Source: Deinococcus soli (ex Cha et al. 2016)
GTDB taxonomy: Bacteria > Deinococcota > Deinococci > Deinococcales > Deinococcaceae
NCBI RefSeq assembly: GCF_001007995.1
Contig: NZ_CP011389.1
Location: 1,568,001 to 1,632,000, forward strand
Direction of reading: 5' to 3'
DNA length: 64,000 nt
Under the pieces are notes generated by a model. It did not search any database, had not been told where the DNA came from, and saw nothing but the letters and a program-made list of their open reading frames with translations. This document shows, one piece after another, positions 1-10,947 of the stretch (positions are counted from its first letter, which is position 1; each line of letters begins with the position of its first letter). A program made the translations under genes and the position numbers.

Positions 1-1
1 C

Positions 2-1240
<1,239 letters not shown>

Positions 1241-1255
1241 CCCCAGACAAGACGA

Positions 1256-1284
1256 GGGGCCGGACTGCGTGTCCGGCCCCCTTT
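1256..1284 (+). terminator. Rho-independent terminator after the S9 peptidase
   Basis: A perfect 10-bp GC-rich stem (GGGGCCGGAC with GTCCGGCCCC, 5-nt loop) is followed by CTTT. It lies 15 bases after the peptidase stop and just before the end of the convergent RGG-repeat gene, so it could serve both. Confidence 0.8.
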
Positions 1285-1296
1285 CAGGTGTGGGTG

Positions 1297-2082
<786 letters not shown>

Positions 2083-2244
2083 GGGTTTTCTCCTTTGATT
2101 CCTGCCGCCGCCACCTGTGCGCGCGTTTTCGCGGCCGGGGCACGGGCTCCCGGAGGCCGGGGCGTGTGCGGGCGTGCCCCCGAGTGTACCACCCGTCAGG
2201 CTGGGGCGGGCGTTGCGCCGGCGTTCATGCGCCGAGCGGGGCCG

Positions 2245-2448
2245 TCAGCGGCGGAAGTACACCCGCAGGGCAGCGCGGGCCACCAGCCACACGATCACGG
2301 CGTCCACGGCGGCGAGCAGCAGGGCCAGCAGGGGGTGCAGGGCGGCACCCATCCAGAGGGCCAGGAAGGTGAACACGGCGGACGCCGTGGCGATCAGCGT
2401 GGCGAACCGGCGGGCGTTGTCGTCCGGCGTCCAGGAGTTCAGGTCCAT
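2245..2448 (-). CDS. Small two-helix membrane protein, function unknown
   Basis: A 67-residue protein beginning MDLNSWTPDDNAR, followed by two hydrophobic segments (about residues 17-35 and 38-56) and a basic C-terminus. That pattern suggests two short transmembrane helices with the C-terminus inside. The frame is open further upstream to base 2502, but that extension is Arg/Ala/Gly-rich and looks non-coding, so the inner ATG is chosen. It is transcribed away from the binding-protein gene at 2602. I do not recognise the family. Confidence 0.6.
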   Translation of the reverse strand: MDLNSWTPDDNARRFATLIATASAVFTFLALWMGAALHPLLALLLAAVDAVIVWLVARAALRVYFRR

Positions 2449-2588
2449 ACGCGCAGCGTGACACGCCCGGGCCGCGCCGGGTGTCCCGCGGCGGTATCGC
2501 ATCTGCCGATCAGGGTCATCGGGCGGGCTGATGGGCCGGGTGGGCCCGGGATGGGGGGCGGGGTCACGGCGCGGTCAGGTGCCCCGCC

Positions 2589-2594
2589 TATACT
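2589..2594 (+). promoter_or_regulatory. -10 box TATACT directly before the binding-protein gene
   Basis: TATACT ends 7 nt before the ATG at 2602, so transcription would begin at or next to the start codon (leaderless mRNA). No Shine-Dalgarno sequence is present. The same arrangement recurs at many genes in this window. Confidence 0.6.
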
Positions 2595-2601
2595 GCCTCT
2601 C

Positions 2602-3549
2602 ATGAAGCGTGCCGCTTTTCTCCTGCTGGGCCTGCTGGCCACCGCCGCGTCCGCGCAGCGCACCGTGAACGTCGGGCTGGGGTACAACCCGGACGTGCAG
2701 TTCACGCCGTTCTACGTCGCGGACAAACTGGGGTACTTCCGCGCCGAGGGCCTGAGCGTGAAGTTCCAGCACGGGTACGTGTCGCAGCTGCTGCCGCTGT
2801 TGCTGCAGGGCAAGCTGGATTTCGTGGTGGGCGACCCGGAGGACGCGATCTTCGCGCGCAACCAGGGCGCGGACGTGCGCTACGTCATGACGATGTACCA
2901 GAAGAACCCGGTGACGGTGTTCAGCCTCTCGCCCCTCAGCGGCCCGGAGAGCCTGAAGGGCAGGTCGGTGGGCATCCCGGGGCCGTTCGGCAGTTCGTAC
3001 CACGCGATCCAGGCGGTGCTGGACAGCGCGAACCTCACCGAGGGCCGCGACGTGCGCCTGAACTCCATCGGCTTCACGCAGGTGGACGCCGTGCGCGCCG
3101 GGCGCGTGGACGCCGCGGTGGGCTACGCGAACAACGACGTGCTGCAACTGGCCCGCACGAGCGGCAAGAAGGTGTACACGCTGGACGTCACTGACGCCTA
3201 TCCGATGGTCGGCGTGGGCCTGATCGGCACCGGCAAGAGCCTGACGGGCGACCTGGCCCGCAAGGTGGTGCGGGCCAGCCAGCGCGGCCTGAAGTTCACG
3301 GTGGCCGACCCGGCCCGCGCGTTCAAGCTGGCGCAGCCGGTGTTCGGCGCGAGCGGCAGCCTGGACGTCCTGAAGGCCAGCGTGCCCCTGATGACCGGGC
3401 CGTACACGCAGGCGAACGGCCTGGGCGCCATGAACCCCAGCGCGTGGACGAAGGCGGTCGCGGCCCTCGTGAAGCAGGGCAAACTGCCCGCCGGGGCGAA
3501 AGCCAGCGACTACTATTCGAACGCGTACATCAGTAAGACGCTGAAGTAA
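2602..3549 (+). CDS. ABC transporter substrate-binding protein, NMT1/SsuA type
   Basis: The 315-residue precursor has a clear signal peptide (MKRAAFLLLGLLATAASA, cleavage before Gln19) and then a periplasmic-binding-protein fold of the NMT1/THI5/SsuA class. Typical features are the opening GLGYNPDVQFTPFYVADKLGYF, the segment LLQGKLDFVVGDPED, and the hinge motif around residue 130 that includes SVGIPGPFGSSY. The class carries pyrimidine or thiamine precursors, sulfonates or nitrate; the ligand cannot be told here. No permease or ATPase gene is adjacent, so its partners lie elsewhere. The start is set by the signal peptide and by the -10 box 7 nt upstream, although the frame is open far upstream. 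Confidence 0.85.
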   Translation: MKRAAFLLLGLLATAASAQRTVNVGLGYNPDVQFTPFYVADKLGYFRAEGLSVKFQHGYVSQLLPLLLQGKLDFVVGDPEDAIFARNQGADVRYVMTMYQKNPVTVFSLSPLSGPESLKGRSVGIPGPFGSSYHAIQAVLDSANLTEGRDVRLNSIGFTQVDAVRAGRVDAAVGYANNDVLQLARTSGKKVYTLDVTDAYPMVGVGLIGTGKSLTGDLARKVVRASQRGLKFTVADPARAFKLAQPVFGASGSLDVLKASVPLMTGPYTQANGLGAMNPSAWTKAVAALVKQGKLPAGAKASDYYSNAYISKTLK

Positions 3550-3564
3550 GGGCGCGGGGAGCGG

Positions 3565-3595
3565 GAGGCGGGGCGCGGTTGTGCGGCCCCGCCTC
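3565..3595. terminator. Bidirectional terminator hairpin
   Basis: A 10-bp stem (GAGGCGGGGC with GCCCCGCCTC) around an 11-nt loop lies between the convergent binding-protein gene and the small membrane-protein gene at 3605-3826. It has no long T-run, so its strength is uncertain. Confidence 0.6.
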
Positions 3596-3604
3596 TGCTG
3601 CTGG

Positions 3605-3826
3605 TTACAGGACGCCGCCGCCGAGGAACAGGCGCAGCGCAGCCAGTCCGAGGACGACGACGTTCAGGGTGGTGGCCCCCCGGTCCCTGGCCAGCACGGC
3701 GAGGATCAGACCCAGCACGGCAGGCGGCAGCACCAGCAGCCAGTTCAGCCAGCCCAGCAGGGGCAGCAGGCCCAGCAGCAGGCCGATGGCGGCGAGGATG
3801 CCCAGCAGGATCGCGGCGAGTCTCAT
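3605..3826 (-). CDS. Small hydrophobic membrane protein, function unknown
   Basis: A 73-residue, almost entirely hydrophobic protein (MRLAAILLGILAAIGLLLG...) with about two to three membrane-spanning segments and a short charged loop ARDRG in the middle. It has no motif I recognise. It is transcribed divergently from nth, 94 bp away. The sequence is too hydrophobic and regular to be a random frame, but no function can be proposed. Confidence 0.6.
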   Translation of the reverse strand: MRLAAILLGILAAIGLLLGLLPLLGWLNWLLVLPPAVLGLILAVLARDRGATTLNVVVLGLAALRLFLGGGVL

Positions 3827-3920
3827 GCTCCCAGGTACGCGGATCGGCAGGCGTGGGTTGCGGCCCCTGGCTGTCCCAGGCGCGCGGACGTGCGTGACGG
3901 GCGGGGTGTAGCGTGGCGGG

Positions 3921-4601
3921 GTGACTGGGCAGACAGGCGGGAAGAAGAAGAGTGCGGCGCGACTGCCGCCGGGCGCGCGGGTGCGGGCCCCACAGGTCCT
4001 GGCGGCGCTGGAGGGCCTTTACCCGGACGCGCGGACGGAACTGGATTTCCGCACCCCGTTCGAGCTGCTCGTGGCGACGGTCCTGAGCGCGCAGGCCACG
4101 GACGTGAGCGTGAACGCCGCGACGCCCGCGCTGTTCGGCGCGTACCCGGACGCGCACACCATGAGCAGGGCCGAGCCGGAGGACATCGAGCCGCTGATCC
4201 GCCGGATTGGTCTGTACCGCGCCAAGGCCCGCAACCTCGCGGCGCTGGCCCGGCTGCTGGTCGAACGGCATGGCGGGGAGGTCCCGAACGATTTCGACGC
4301 GGTGGTGGCGCTGCCCGGCGCGGGCCGCAAGACCGCGAACGTGGTCCTGTCGAACGCCTTCGGGTACCCGGCGATCGCGGTGGACACGCACGTGGGCCGA
4401 CTGGCGCGCCGCCTGGGTCTGAGCATCCAGACGAACCCCGACAAGGTCGAGGCGGACCTTCAGCGCCTGTTCCCGCGTGAACGCTGGGTGTTCCTGCACC
4501 ACGCGCTGATCCTGCACGGCCGCCGGGTCTGCGCGGCCCGCAAACCCGAGTGCGGCGCGTGTGTCATGGCGAGCTTCTGCCCGAAAGTGGGCGTGGCGTG
4601 A
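3921..4601 (+). CDS. nth: Endonuclease III, DNA glycosylase/AP lyase
   Basis: The 226-residue protein carries every hallmark of Nth. The helix-hairpin-helix LPGAGRKTANVV contains catalytic Lys137, catalytic Asp155 lies in VDTHVGRL, and the C-terminal [4Fe-4S] cluster is Cys204-X6-Cys211-X2-Cys214-X5-Cys220. It removes oxidised pyrimidines and nicks the abasic site in base excision repair. The start is a GTG with TAGCGT 6 nt upstream, so the mRNA is probably leaderless. The GTGA of the next gene overlaps its stop, making it translationally coupled to an MFS transporter. The N-terminal 18 residues are a basic extension (GGKKK). Confidence 0.96.
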   Translation: MTGQTGGKKKSAARLPPGARVRAPQVLAALEGLYPDARTELDFRTPFELLVATVLSAQATDVSVNAATPALFGAYPDAHTMSRAEPEDIEPLIRRIGLYRAKARNLAALARLLVERHGGEVPNDFDAVVALPGAGRKTANVVLSNAFGYPAIAVDTHVGRLARRLGLSIQTNPDKVEADLQRLFPRERWVFLHHALILHGRRVCAARKPECGACVMASFCPKVGVA

Positions 4602-5851
4602 CCGGCAACCTGGGGCCGCAGCGGGGGCAGACGTGGCGCTTCTCGCGGCAGGTGTGGCTGTTCCTGGCGTCGGTGTTCGCGTTCGGGCTGTCGCAGGCGT
4701 TCACGGCGCTGTTCCTGAACTTCTACCTGCGGGCGCTGGGCCTGGGCGCCGAGTGGCAGGGCGTCATGAACGCGCTGCCCGCCATCACCCTGGCGTGCCT
4801 GAGCCTCCCGGCGGTGGCGGTCGCGCGGCGCATCAGCAACGCACACACGCTGAAGGTCGGCGCGGCCCTGAACCTGCTGGGCCTGGGCCTGCTGGTGCTG
4901 GCCAGCGGGCCGGTGCTGGTCATCGTGGGCGCGGTCGTGCAGGGCGCGGGCGGCGCGCTGAGCATGGTCGCCGCGTCGCCGTTCATGGCGAACAACAGTG
5001 ACGAACGCAGCCGCGTCACGCTGTTTAGCGTGCAGAACGCCCTGATGACCGGCGCGGGCTTCCTGGGGAACCTGCTGGGCGGCCAGATTCCCACCCTGTA
5101 CGCCCAGAGCACCGGCACCGCACCCGACGCGCTGGGGGCGCTGCGGGCCGCGCTGCTGGTCGCCGCCGCGCTGCAACTGATCGGCCTGCTGCCCGTCCTG
5201 GGTCTGAAACCCACCGGGAAGACGAACGCCACCGGGCGCAGCTTCCACGTCCGGGACCGCGCCACCATGGCCCGGCTGGTCCTGCCGAACATCCTGGTGG
5301 GCCTGGGGGCGGGCGCGACCATCCCGTTCCTGAACGTGTTCATCGAGGGGAAATTCAACGTGTCCTACGCGGGCCTGGGCACCCTGTTCGCCTGGACCAG
5401 CCTGGCCACTGCCGCCACGGCGCTGCTGCAACCCCTGCTCGTGCGCCGCATGGGCCAGCTGCAGGCGGTGCTGCTCGTGCAGGCGTGCAGCCTGCCTTTC
5501 CTGGCGGTGCTGGGTTTCGCGCCGCAGCTGTGGATGGTCACGGCGGCGCTGTTCACGCGCGGCGCGCTGATGAACGCCGCCGGGCCCGTGTACAGCGCCT
5601 ACGCCATGACCGCCCTGCCCGAGGAGGACCGGCCCATGTACTCCGCCGTGAACCTCATCGCCTGGGACCTGGGCTGGGCGATCAGCAGCATCCTGTCCGG
5701 CGTGGTGCGCGGCGCGCTGCCCTTTACCACCGCCTTCAACGCGCTGTTCGCGTGGACGCTGCTGATGTACGGCGCGAGCGTCCTGGCGATCTACCTGGGC
5801 CTGTACCGCCGCGCCCAACGCACGCCCACACCCGCCCCGGTCGCCCCGTGA
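4598..5851 (+). CDS. MFS transporter
   Basis: A 417-residue protein of the major facilitator superfamily with about 12 hydrophobic helices, beginning VTGNLGPQRGQTWRF. The GTG start overlaps the nth stop by four bases (GTGA), which decides it over the upstream in-frame ATG at 4550. The amphipathic loop between helices 2 and 3 contains the basic ARRISNAH segment, and there is a central cytoplasmic loop around residue 210 (LKPTGKTNATGR). The substrate is unknown. Coupling to nth may reflect co-transcription only. Confidence 0.85.
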   Translation: MTGNLGPQRGQTWRFSRQVWLFLASVFAFGLSQAFTALFLNFYLRALGLGAEWQGVMNALPAITLACLSLPAVAVARRISNAHTLKVGAALNLLGLGLLVLASGPVLVIVGAVVQGAGGALSMVAASPFMANNSDERSRVTLFSVQNALMTGAGFLGNLLGGQIPTLYAQSTGTAPDALGALRAALLVAAALQLIGLLPVLGLKPTGKTNATGRSFHVRDRATMARLVLPNILVGLGAGATIPFLNVFIEGKFNVSYAGLGTLFAWTSLATAATALLQPLLVRRMGQLQAVLLVQACSLPFLAVLGFAPQLWMVTAALFTRGALMNAAGPVYSAYAMTALPEEDRPMYSAVNLIAWDLGWAISSILSGVVRGALPFTTAFNALFAWTLLMYGASVLAIYLGLYRRAQRTPTPAPVAP

Positions 5852-5922
5852 CCCGCGCGCCCGACCAGCAGATGAATACTCAGTTGACCTCCGAACTCAT
5901 GAACGGGGGTAGACTGCCAGTG

Positions 5923-6645
5923 ATGAGCGACACCTCCCCCCTTCGCCGCCTGCACCGCGTTCAGGAACTCGACCTGAACCTCGACCGCCTGCGCGACGAG
6001 GAAGGCAACATTTCCACTGAACTGCGTGACGCCCGCGCCGAGCAGGAACGCCTGAACAACGCCCTCGAGGACACCGAGATCACCCTTGAAGGCGTCGAGA
6101 AGAACATCCGCCGCACCGAACTCGACCTGTCCAGCATCCGCGAGCAGACCGCGCGGGCCCGCGAGGAGCAGGAGAAGAACGCCTTCGACGCCCGTGCGCA
6201 ATCGCAGTACGGCAGCCGCATTCAGATGCTCAGCGAACGCGCCGACGAGCTCGAAGAGGACCTCGCCCCGCTGCGCGAGCAGCAGCAGACCCTCCAAGCC
6301 CGCGCGAGCGACCTGCGCGGCCAGCACCGCGCCCTGCGCCCCTCCCTGGGCGCGCTGGAAGAACAGGACGAGGCGCGCGTGCAGGGCCTGCGCGACCAGG
6401 GCGAAGCCGACCGTCAGGAACGCGCGCAGCTCGCCGGGAACCTCGACGCGCGTACCATCCGCGAGTACGACATGATACGCCGCGCCAAGAAGGGCCTCGG
6501 CGTCGTGGAGATCAAGGCCGGACGGTGCAGCGGCTGCAACGTGAATCTCCCCGTGAATGTCCAGCAGAAAGCCGCGCAGGGCAAACTGCCCCCCGTGAAG
6601 TGCCCCAGCTGCGGACGATTCCTGATCCGCCTCGACCTCGCGTAA
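5923..6645 (+). CDS. Coiled-coil protein with C4 zinc ribbon (DUF164-like)
   Basis: A 240-residue protein. Residues 1 to about 185 form a long charged coiled coil (RLHRVQELDLNLDRLRDEE...). The C-terminus is a zinc ribbon, Cys-Ser-Gly-Cys then Cys-Pro-Ser-Cys (around residues 203-230), matching the C4-type zinc-ribbon family related to CT398, HP0958 and FlgZ. Some relatives act as RNA or protein chaperones; the role here is unknown. The ATG at 5923 is preferred because TAGACT ends 7 nt upstream, giving a leaderless start. An upstream in-frame ATG at 5872 precedes that promoter. A terminator follows. Confidence 0.88.
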   Translation: MSDTSPLRRLHRVQELDLNLDRLRDEEGNISTELRDARAEQERLNNALEDTEITLEGVEKNIRRTELDLSSIREQTARAREEQEKNAFDARAQSQYGSRIQMLSERADELEEDLAPLREQQQTLQARASDLRGQHRALRPSLGALEEQDEARVQGLRDQGEADRQERAQLAGNLDARTIREYDMIRRAKKGLGVVEIKAGRCSGCNVNLPVNVQQKAAQGKLPPVKCPSCGRFLIRLDLA

Positions 6646-6660
6646 ACCGGAATCGTTTGA

Positions 6661-6695
6661 ACCCCACCCCGCCATGTGGCGACAGGTGGGGTTTT
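6661..6695 (+). terminator. Rho-independent terminator after the zinc-ribbon gene
   Basis: The stem ACCCCACC/GGTGGGGT encloses a 16-nt loop that itself can pair (CGCCA/TGGCG) and is followed by TTTTG. It sits 15 nt after the stop at 6645. Confidence 0.8.
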
Positions 6696-6720
6696 GTCAT
6701 GAGTAATCTATGCTTCAGGC

Positions 6721-6966
6721 ATGTCCATTGAACAATTCCAGGGAATGAAGGCCCAGGGAGCCGATCCGCTGGAAGTAGCGCGAGCAGCTCAGGCTCAGGG
6801 GGCAGGGCCGATCGAGATCATCCGCCTTCTCCGGTCCCTGTTTGAGCTGCCCTTCGTGGACGCGAAGGATCTGGCGACCAGGGCGGTGTATGACATGACG
6901 CTGGATCAGTACCAGCAGGAGTTCATCGTGCCGCTCCTGGAGGAAGTGGAGCGGGAAGGTTTCTAG
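6721..6966 (+). CDS. Small conserved-looking helical protein, unknown function
   Basis: An 81-residue, mostly helical protein (MSIEQFQGMKAQGADPLEVARAAQ...LEEVEREGF) with no recognised domain. The ATG lies 6 nt after a TATGCT -10 box and directly after a terminator, so it has its own leaderless transcript. Its TAG stop shares the palindrome CTAG with the stop of the convergent asparaginase gene. Its balanced composition supports a real gene. Confidence 0.65.
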   Translation: MSIEQFQGMKAQGADPLEVARAAQAQGAGPIEIIRLLRSLFELPFVDAKDLATRAVYDMTLDQYQQEFIVPLLEEVEREGF

Positions 6967-7958
6967 AACTCGTCGCGTTCGAACACCGTCTGGATCTGCT
7001 CGCGCGTGAGGCCCTGGCCGAGCAGGATCAGCAGCAGCAGCCGGGCCTTGTGGGCGTTCAGGAAACTGGCGGGAATCGCGCCCGCCTCGACGAGGGTGGC
7101 GCCGCCGCCCGCGTAGCCGTACACGGGCAGGACGGGCCCGGCGTGGGTGCGGGTGGCGATCACGACGGGCTTTTCGGTGCCCTGGATGAGCGGGAGGAGT
7201 TCGGCGGGGAGGTTCCCGGTGCCGAGCGCGGCGATGACCAGCCCGTCGGCCCGCTCGGCGGCCTCGGCGTACCCTTCGCCGGTCCAGCCGGCGTAGGCGT
7301 AGAGGATCTCCACGCGGGCGCGCAGGTGCGTGGGGTGGTACGTGGCGCGCGGTTCCGGCATGGCGAAGTAGTGCAGGCGCGGCGTGTGCCCCTCGCGGTC
7401 GATGCGGCCGATGGGGCCGGGGTATCCGCCGAAGGCGTCCACGGCGGTCGTGTGGATCTTCGTGACGGTCCGCGCGTCGAAGATGTCCCCGCCGATCACG
7501 ACCAGCGGACCCCGCCCGGGACTGTGGGGGTGCAGGGCGACGTGCGCGGCGTCCAGCAGGTTGGCGGGGCCGTCCCAGCTGATCTCCTCGGCGTGGCGCA
7601 TGCTGCCGGTCAGGACGACCGGGACCTTCACGTCCAGCATCAGGTGCAGCGCGAACGCCGTTTCCTCCAGGGTGTCGGTGCCGTGCGTGACGACCACGCC
7701 GTCGTGCGTGGGGGCCAGTTCGCGGATCAGGGCCGCCAGCTGCCCCATGTGCCCGGGCGTCATGTGCGGGCTGGGCAGGCTGAACGGTTGCGCCTCGGTG
7801 ACCTGCACCTGTTCCAGGCCGGGCAGGGTGGGGGGCGTCTGGGGGGTGAGACCGCGCCCGTCGGGACTGGGGCGGCTGGCGATCGTGCCGCCCGTGTGGA
7901 TCAGTGCCAGTCGGGGCGCGCGGGCGGGCGGGGTGGCGTCACTGGGCATCACTGGCAT
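6963..7958 (-). CDS. L-asparaginase
   Basis: A 331-residue asparaginase/glutaminase-family amidohydrolase. Both catalytic threonine motifs are present: TGGTIAS near residue 25 and THGTDTLEE in the middle. There is no signal peptide, so a cytoplasmic enzyme converting asparagine to aspartate and ammonia is expected. Two in-frame starts exist. ATG at 7958 overlaps the -10-like TACCAT, whereas ATG at 7949 lies 7 nt downstream of it and may be the true leaderless start. It is convergent with the 81-residue protein and shares CTAG at the stops. Confidence 0.92.
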   Translation of the reverse strand: MPVMPSDATPPARAPRLALIHTGGTIASRPSPDGRGLTPQTPPTLPGLEQVQVTEAQPFSLPSPHMTPGHMGQLAALIRELAPTHDGVVVTHGTDTLEETAFALHLMLDVKVPVVLTGSMRHAEEISWDGPANLLDAAHVALHPHSPGRGPLVVIGGDIFDARTVTKIHTTAVDAFGGYPGPIGRIDREGHTPRLHYFAMPEPRATYHPTHLRARVEILYAYAGWTGEGYAEAAERADGLVIAALGTGNLPAELLPLIQGTEKPVVIATRTHAGPVLPVYGYAGGGATLVEAGAIPASFLNAHKARLLLLILLGQGLTREQIQTVFERDEF

Positions 7959-8083
7959 GGTAGTCGCGGCGGCGGGGGGCCGCAGCCAGGGGTCTAGGGT
8001 CGAGGGGCCCGGGGGCGGGAGTGGCCCGCTGTGCCGGACGGCCTGCCGGGGAGGTTGGCACGGCGCTTCGACCCTCAGACTGT

Positions 8084-8219
8084 TATAAGGATTCCGTTTG
8101 TTTCGTTGACAGACTGGAAGACCACAAATCTGTCAACTCCACGCCCGGAACCCGCTTCTCTCCTCCTCGCTCCGCTCGGGTTGAAAGATTTTGCAAACCT
8201 TTCAACCGGAGTCCGTATT
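8084..8219. repeat. Structured 136-bp repeat element, copy 1
   Basis: The element has inverted ends (ATAAGGATTCCG against CGGAGTCCGTAT). It contains two perfect 9-bp stems: GTTGACAGA/TCTGTCAAC at 8105-8137 and GGTTGAAAG/CTTTCAACC at 8179-8207. Between them lies an unpaired segment ACGCCCGGAACCCGCT that is identical in copy 2 at 9494-9629. It occupies most of the 322-bp gap between asparaginase and the next gene; nothing else is visible in that gap. It resembles the small noncoding repeats known from Deinococcus genomes, or a MITE-like element. Confidence 0.75.
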
Positions 8220-8280
8220 AGACCCCGCGAAACGACAGCGCCCGCCAGCACCGGGGGTCTGGCGGGTCGGTCGTGAGGGG

Positions 8281-8486
8281 TCAGCGGCGCAGACGCTGCC
8301 AGACGAAGGTCACGGCGAACACGGCGGCGGTCAGGGGCAGTTCGGCCAACAGCGCGTCCGGGATGGGCGTGGCGGCCTGGGTGCGCTGCCACAGCCCGGC
8401 ACCCAGCCACAGCAGCGCGGCCAGGGTGGGAATCAGGAAGCGGCTGCGGCGCGGACCGGCAGGCGGCGCGGGCTGGTCGGGCAAGG

Positions 8487-8490
<4 letters not shown>
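8281..8490 (-). CDS. Small membrane protein coupled to hemC, start uncertain
   Basis: About 69 residues (…[16 protein letters not shown], two hydrophobic helices, then VWQRLRR). The frame runs back over hemC, but the only plausible starts near the hemC stop are CTG at 8490, giving a CTGA overlap with the hemC stop, or TTG at 8484. Basic residues flank the helices, so two transmembrane segments are likely. The function is unknown. Co-transcription with hemC is likely from the spacing. Confidence 0.5.
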
Positions 8491-9416
<926 letters not shown>

Positions 9417-9493
9417 AACCCGCGCATTATACGCGCCGCAACCCGGGCGCGCACGCGCGCTTCGGGACGCGGGTCAGAATGTGAAGGATCATG

Positions 9494-9629
9494 ATACGGA
9501 TTCCGTCTGTTTCGTTTACCGCCCGGACAGGACACCGGGCGGCTCACTGCACGCCCGGAACCCGCTCGACTCCTGCTCTCTTCGCTCGGGTGGATGTGGC
9601 GCTGCGCCCCACGCCACCGGAGGCCGTAT
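9494..9629. repeat. Structured 136-bp repeat element, copy 2
   Basis: It begins ATACGGATTCCG and ends CGGAGGCCGTAT (inverted ends). The first stem is CCGCCCGG/CCGGGCGG at 9519-9542; the second is built from GGTGG and GTGG pairing with CCAC and CCACC at 9589-9618. The single-stranded blocks TGTTTCGTT, ACGCCCGGAACCCGCT and CGCTCGGGT match copy 1, but both stem sequences differ completely while still pairing. Its last bases supply the AT of the ATG of the GH1 gene at 9628, so the element is also that gene's upstream region. Confidence 0.75.
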
Positions 9630-10947
9630 GACAGGCTTTCCGGACGGATTCGTGTGGGGCGTGGCGACATCGGCGTACCAGATCGAGGGCGCGGCGCGTG
9701 AGGACGGGCGGGGCGCGAGCGTGTGGGACACGTTCAGTCACACGCCGGGGCGGGTGCGGGGCGGCGCGACCGGGGACGTGACCTGCGACCACTACCACCG
9801 CTGGCCGGGGGACGTGGCGCTGCTGCGCGAGCTGGGCGCAGGTGCGTACCGCTTCAGCGTGGCGTGGCCGCGCGTGCAGCCCGGCGGGCGCGGGCGGGTG
9901 AACGCGGCGGGACTGGCCTTCTGCGACCGGCTGATGGACGGGCTGCTGGGCGCGGGCGTGCAGCCGTGGGTGACGCTGCACCACTGGGACCTGCCGCAGG
10001 AGCTGGAGGACGCGGGCGGCTGGCTGAGCCGCGACACGGCGCACCGGTTCGAGGAGTACGCGTTCCTGGTCGGGGAGCGGCTGGCGGACCGCGCGGCGGC
10101 GTTCATGACGCTGAACGCGCCGTCCGTGGTGATGCTGCGGGGGTACGCGCACGGCACGCACGCGCCGGGGCGGACGCTGGGCCTGGGGGCGTTCCCGGCC
10201 GCGCACCATCAGCTGCTGGGGCATGGGCTGGCGGCGCGGGCGCTGCGGGAGGCGGGCGCGCGGCAGGTGGGCATCGCGAACACGTACGCCCCGGCGTGGC
10301 CTGCCACGGACCGTGACGCGGACGTGCAGGCGGCGGGCCTGATGGACGCGCTGCGCCACCACCTGTTCACCGATCCCCTGCTGCGCGCCGCGTACCCCGC
10401 GCCCGTGCTGGACCTGCTGCGCGAGCACGCCCCGCAGCTGCTGGAGGCCGTGCGCCCCGGCGACCTGGACGTGATCGCCGCGCCGCTGGATTTTCTGGGC
10501 GTGAACGATGACCAGCCGGACTGGGTGCGGGCCGATCCGAGCCGTCCCTTCGGCGTGGCGCCGGAACCCGCCCCGACGGGGGTGGCCGGACCTGAGGCCC
10601 TCACACAGACGCTGCTGGACCTGAAAGACCGCTACGGGGACGCCTGCCCGCCGCTGGTCGTCACGGGCAGCGGCTGCTCCCTGCCCGACGTGCCGGACGC
10701 GGACGGGCGGGTGCGGGACGCGGCGCGCATCCGCTCCCTGGAGGCGCACATCGAGGCTACCCGATTGGCGGTCCAGAAAGGTGCGCCGGTCAGCGGCTAT
10801 CTTGCCTGGACTCTCATGGACAATTTTCAGTGGGCGGACGGCTTCGACCAGCGTTTCGGGCTGGTGCACGTGGACTTCGGGACGCAGATGCGGACCCGCA
10901 AGGACAGCTTTTCCTGGTATCAGGCGTGGCTGCGGGAGCAGGCGTGA
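9628..10947 (+). CDS. GH1 (beta-glucosidase) family protein lacking both catalytic glutamates
   Basis: The 439-residue protein is full length for glycoside hydrolase family 1 and keeps the scaffold motifs: GVATSAYQIEGA, YRFSVAWPRV, HHWDLPQEL and the C-terminal LAWTLMDNFQWADGF then FGLVHVDF. The acid/base motif TLNEP reads TLNAP (Ala164) and the nucleophile motif (I/V)TENG reads VTGSG (Gly347). The NYYT segment reads NDDQ, and the sugar-binding Glu before WA is Gln401. The protein therefore should not hydrolyse glycosides by the normal retaining mechanism; a pseudoenzyme role such as sugar binding or sensing is inferred. It is coupled by GTGA overlap to an MFS transporter. Its start lies in the end of a repeat element. 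Confidence 0.85.
   Translation: MTGFPDGFVWGVATSAYQIEGAAREDGRGASVWDTFSHTPGRVRGGATGDVTCDHYHRWPGDVALLRELGAGAYRFSVAWPRVQPGGRGRVNAAGLAFCDRLMDGLLGAGVQPWVTLHHWDLPQELEDAGGWLSRDTAHRFEEYAFLVGERLADRAAAFMTLNAPSVVMLRGYAHGTHAPGRTLGLGAFPAAHHQLLGHGLAARALREAGARQVGIANTYAPAWPATDRDADVQAAGLMDALRHHLFTDPLLRAAYPAPVLDLLREHAPQLLEAVRPGDLDVIAAPLDFLGVNDDQPDWVRADPSRPFGVAPEPAPTGVAGPEALTQTLLDLKDRYGDACPPLVVTGSGCSLPDVPDADGRVRDAARIRSLEAHIEATRLAVQKGAPVSGYLAWTLMDNFQWADGFDQRFGLVHVDFGTQMRTRKDSFSWYQAWLREQA

Noticed and set aside
1256..1284. Possible start of a small RNA
   Set aside because: The hairpin is fully explained as a terminator of the peptidase gene.
5884..5915. Full -35/-10 promoter (TTGACC and TAGACT) before the zinc-ribbon gene
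   Set aside because: The spacer is 20 bp, too long for a confident -35; only the -10 is used.
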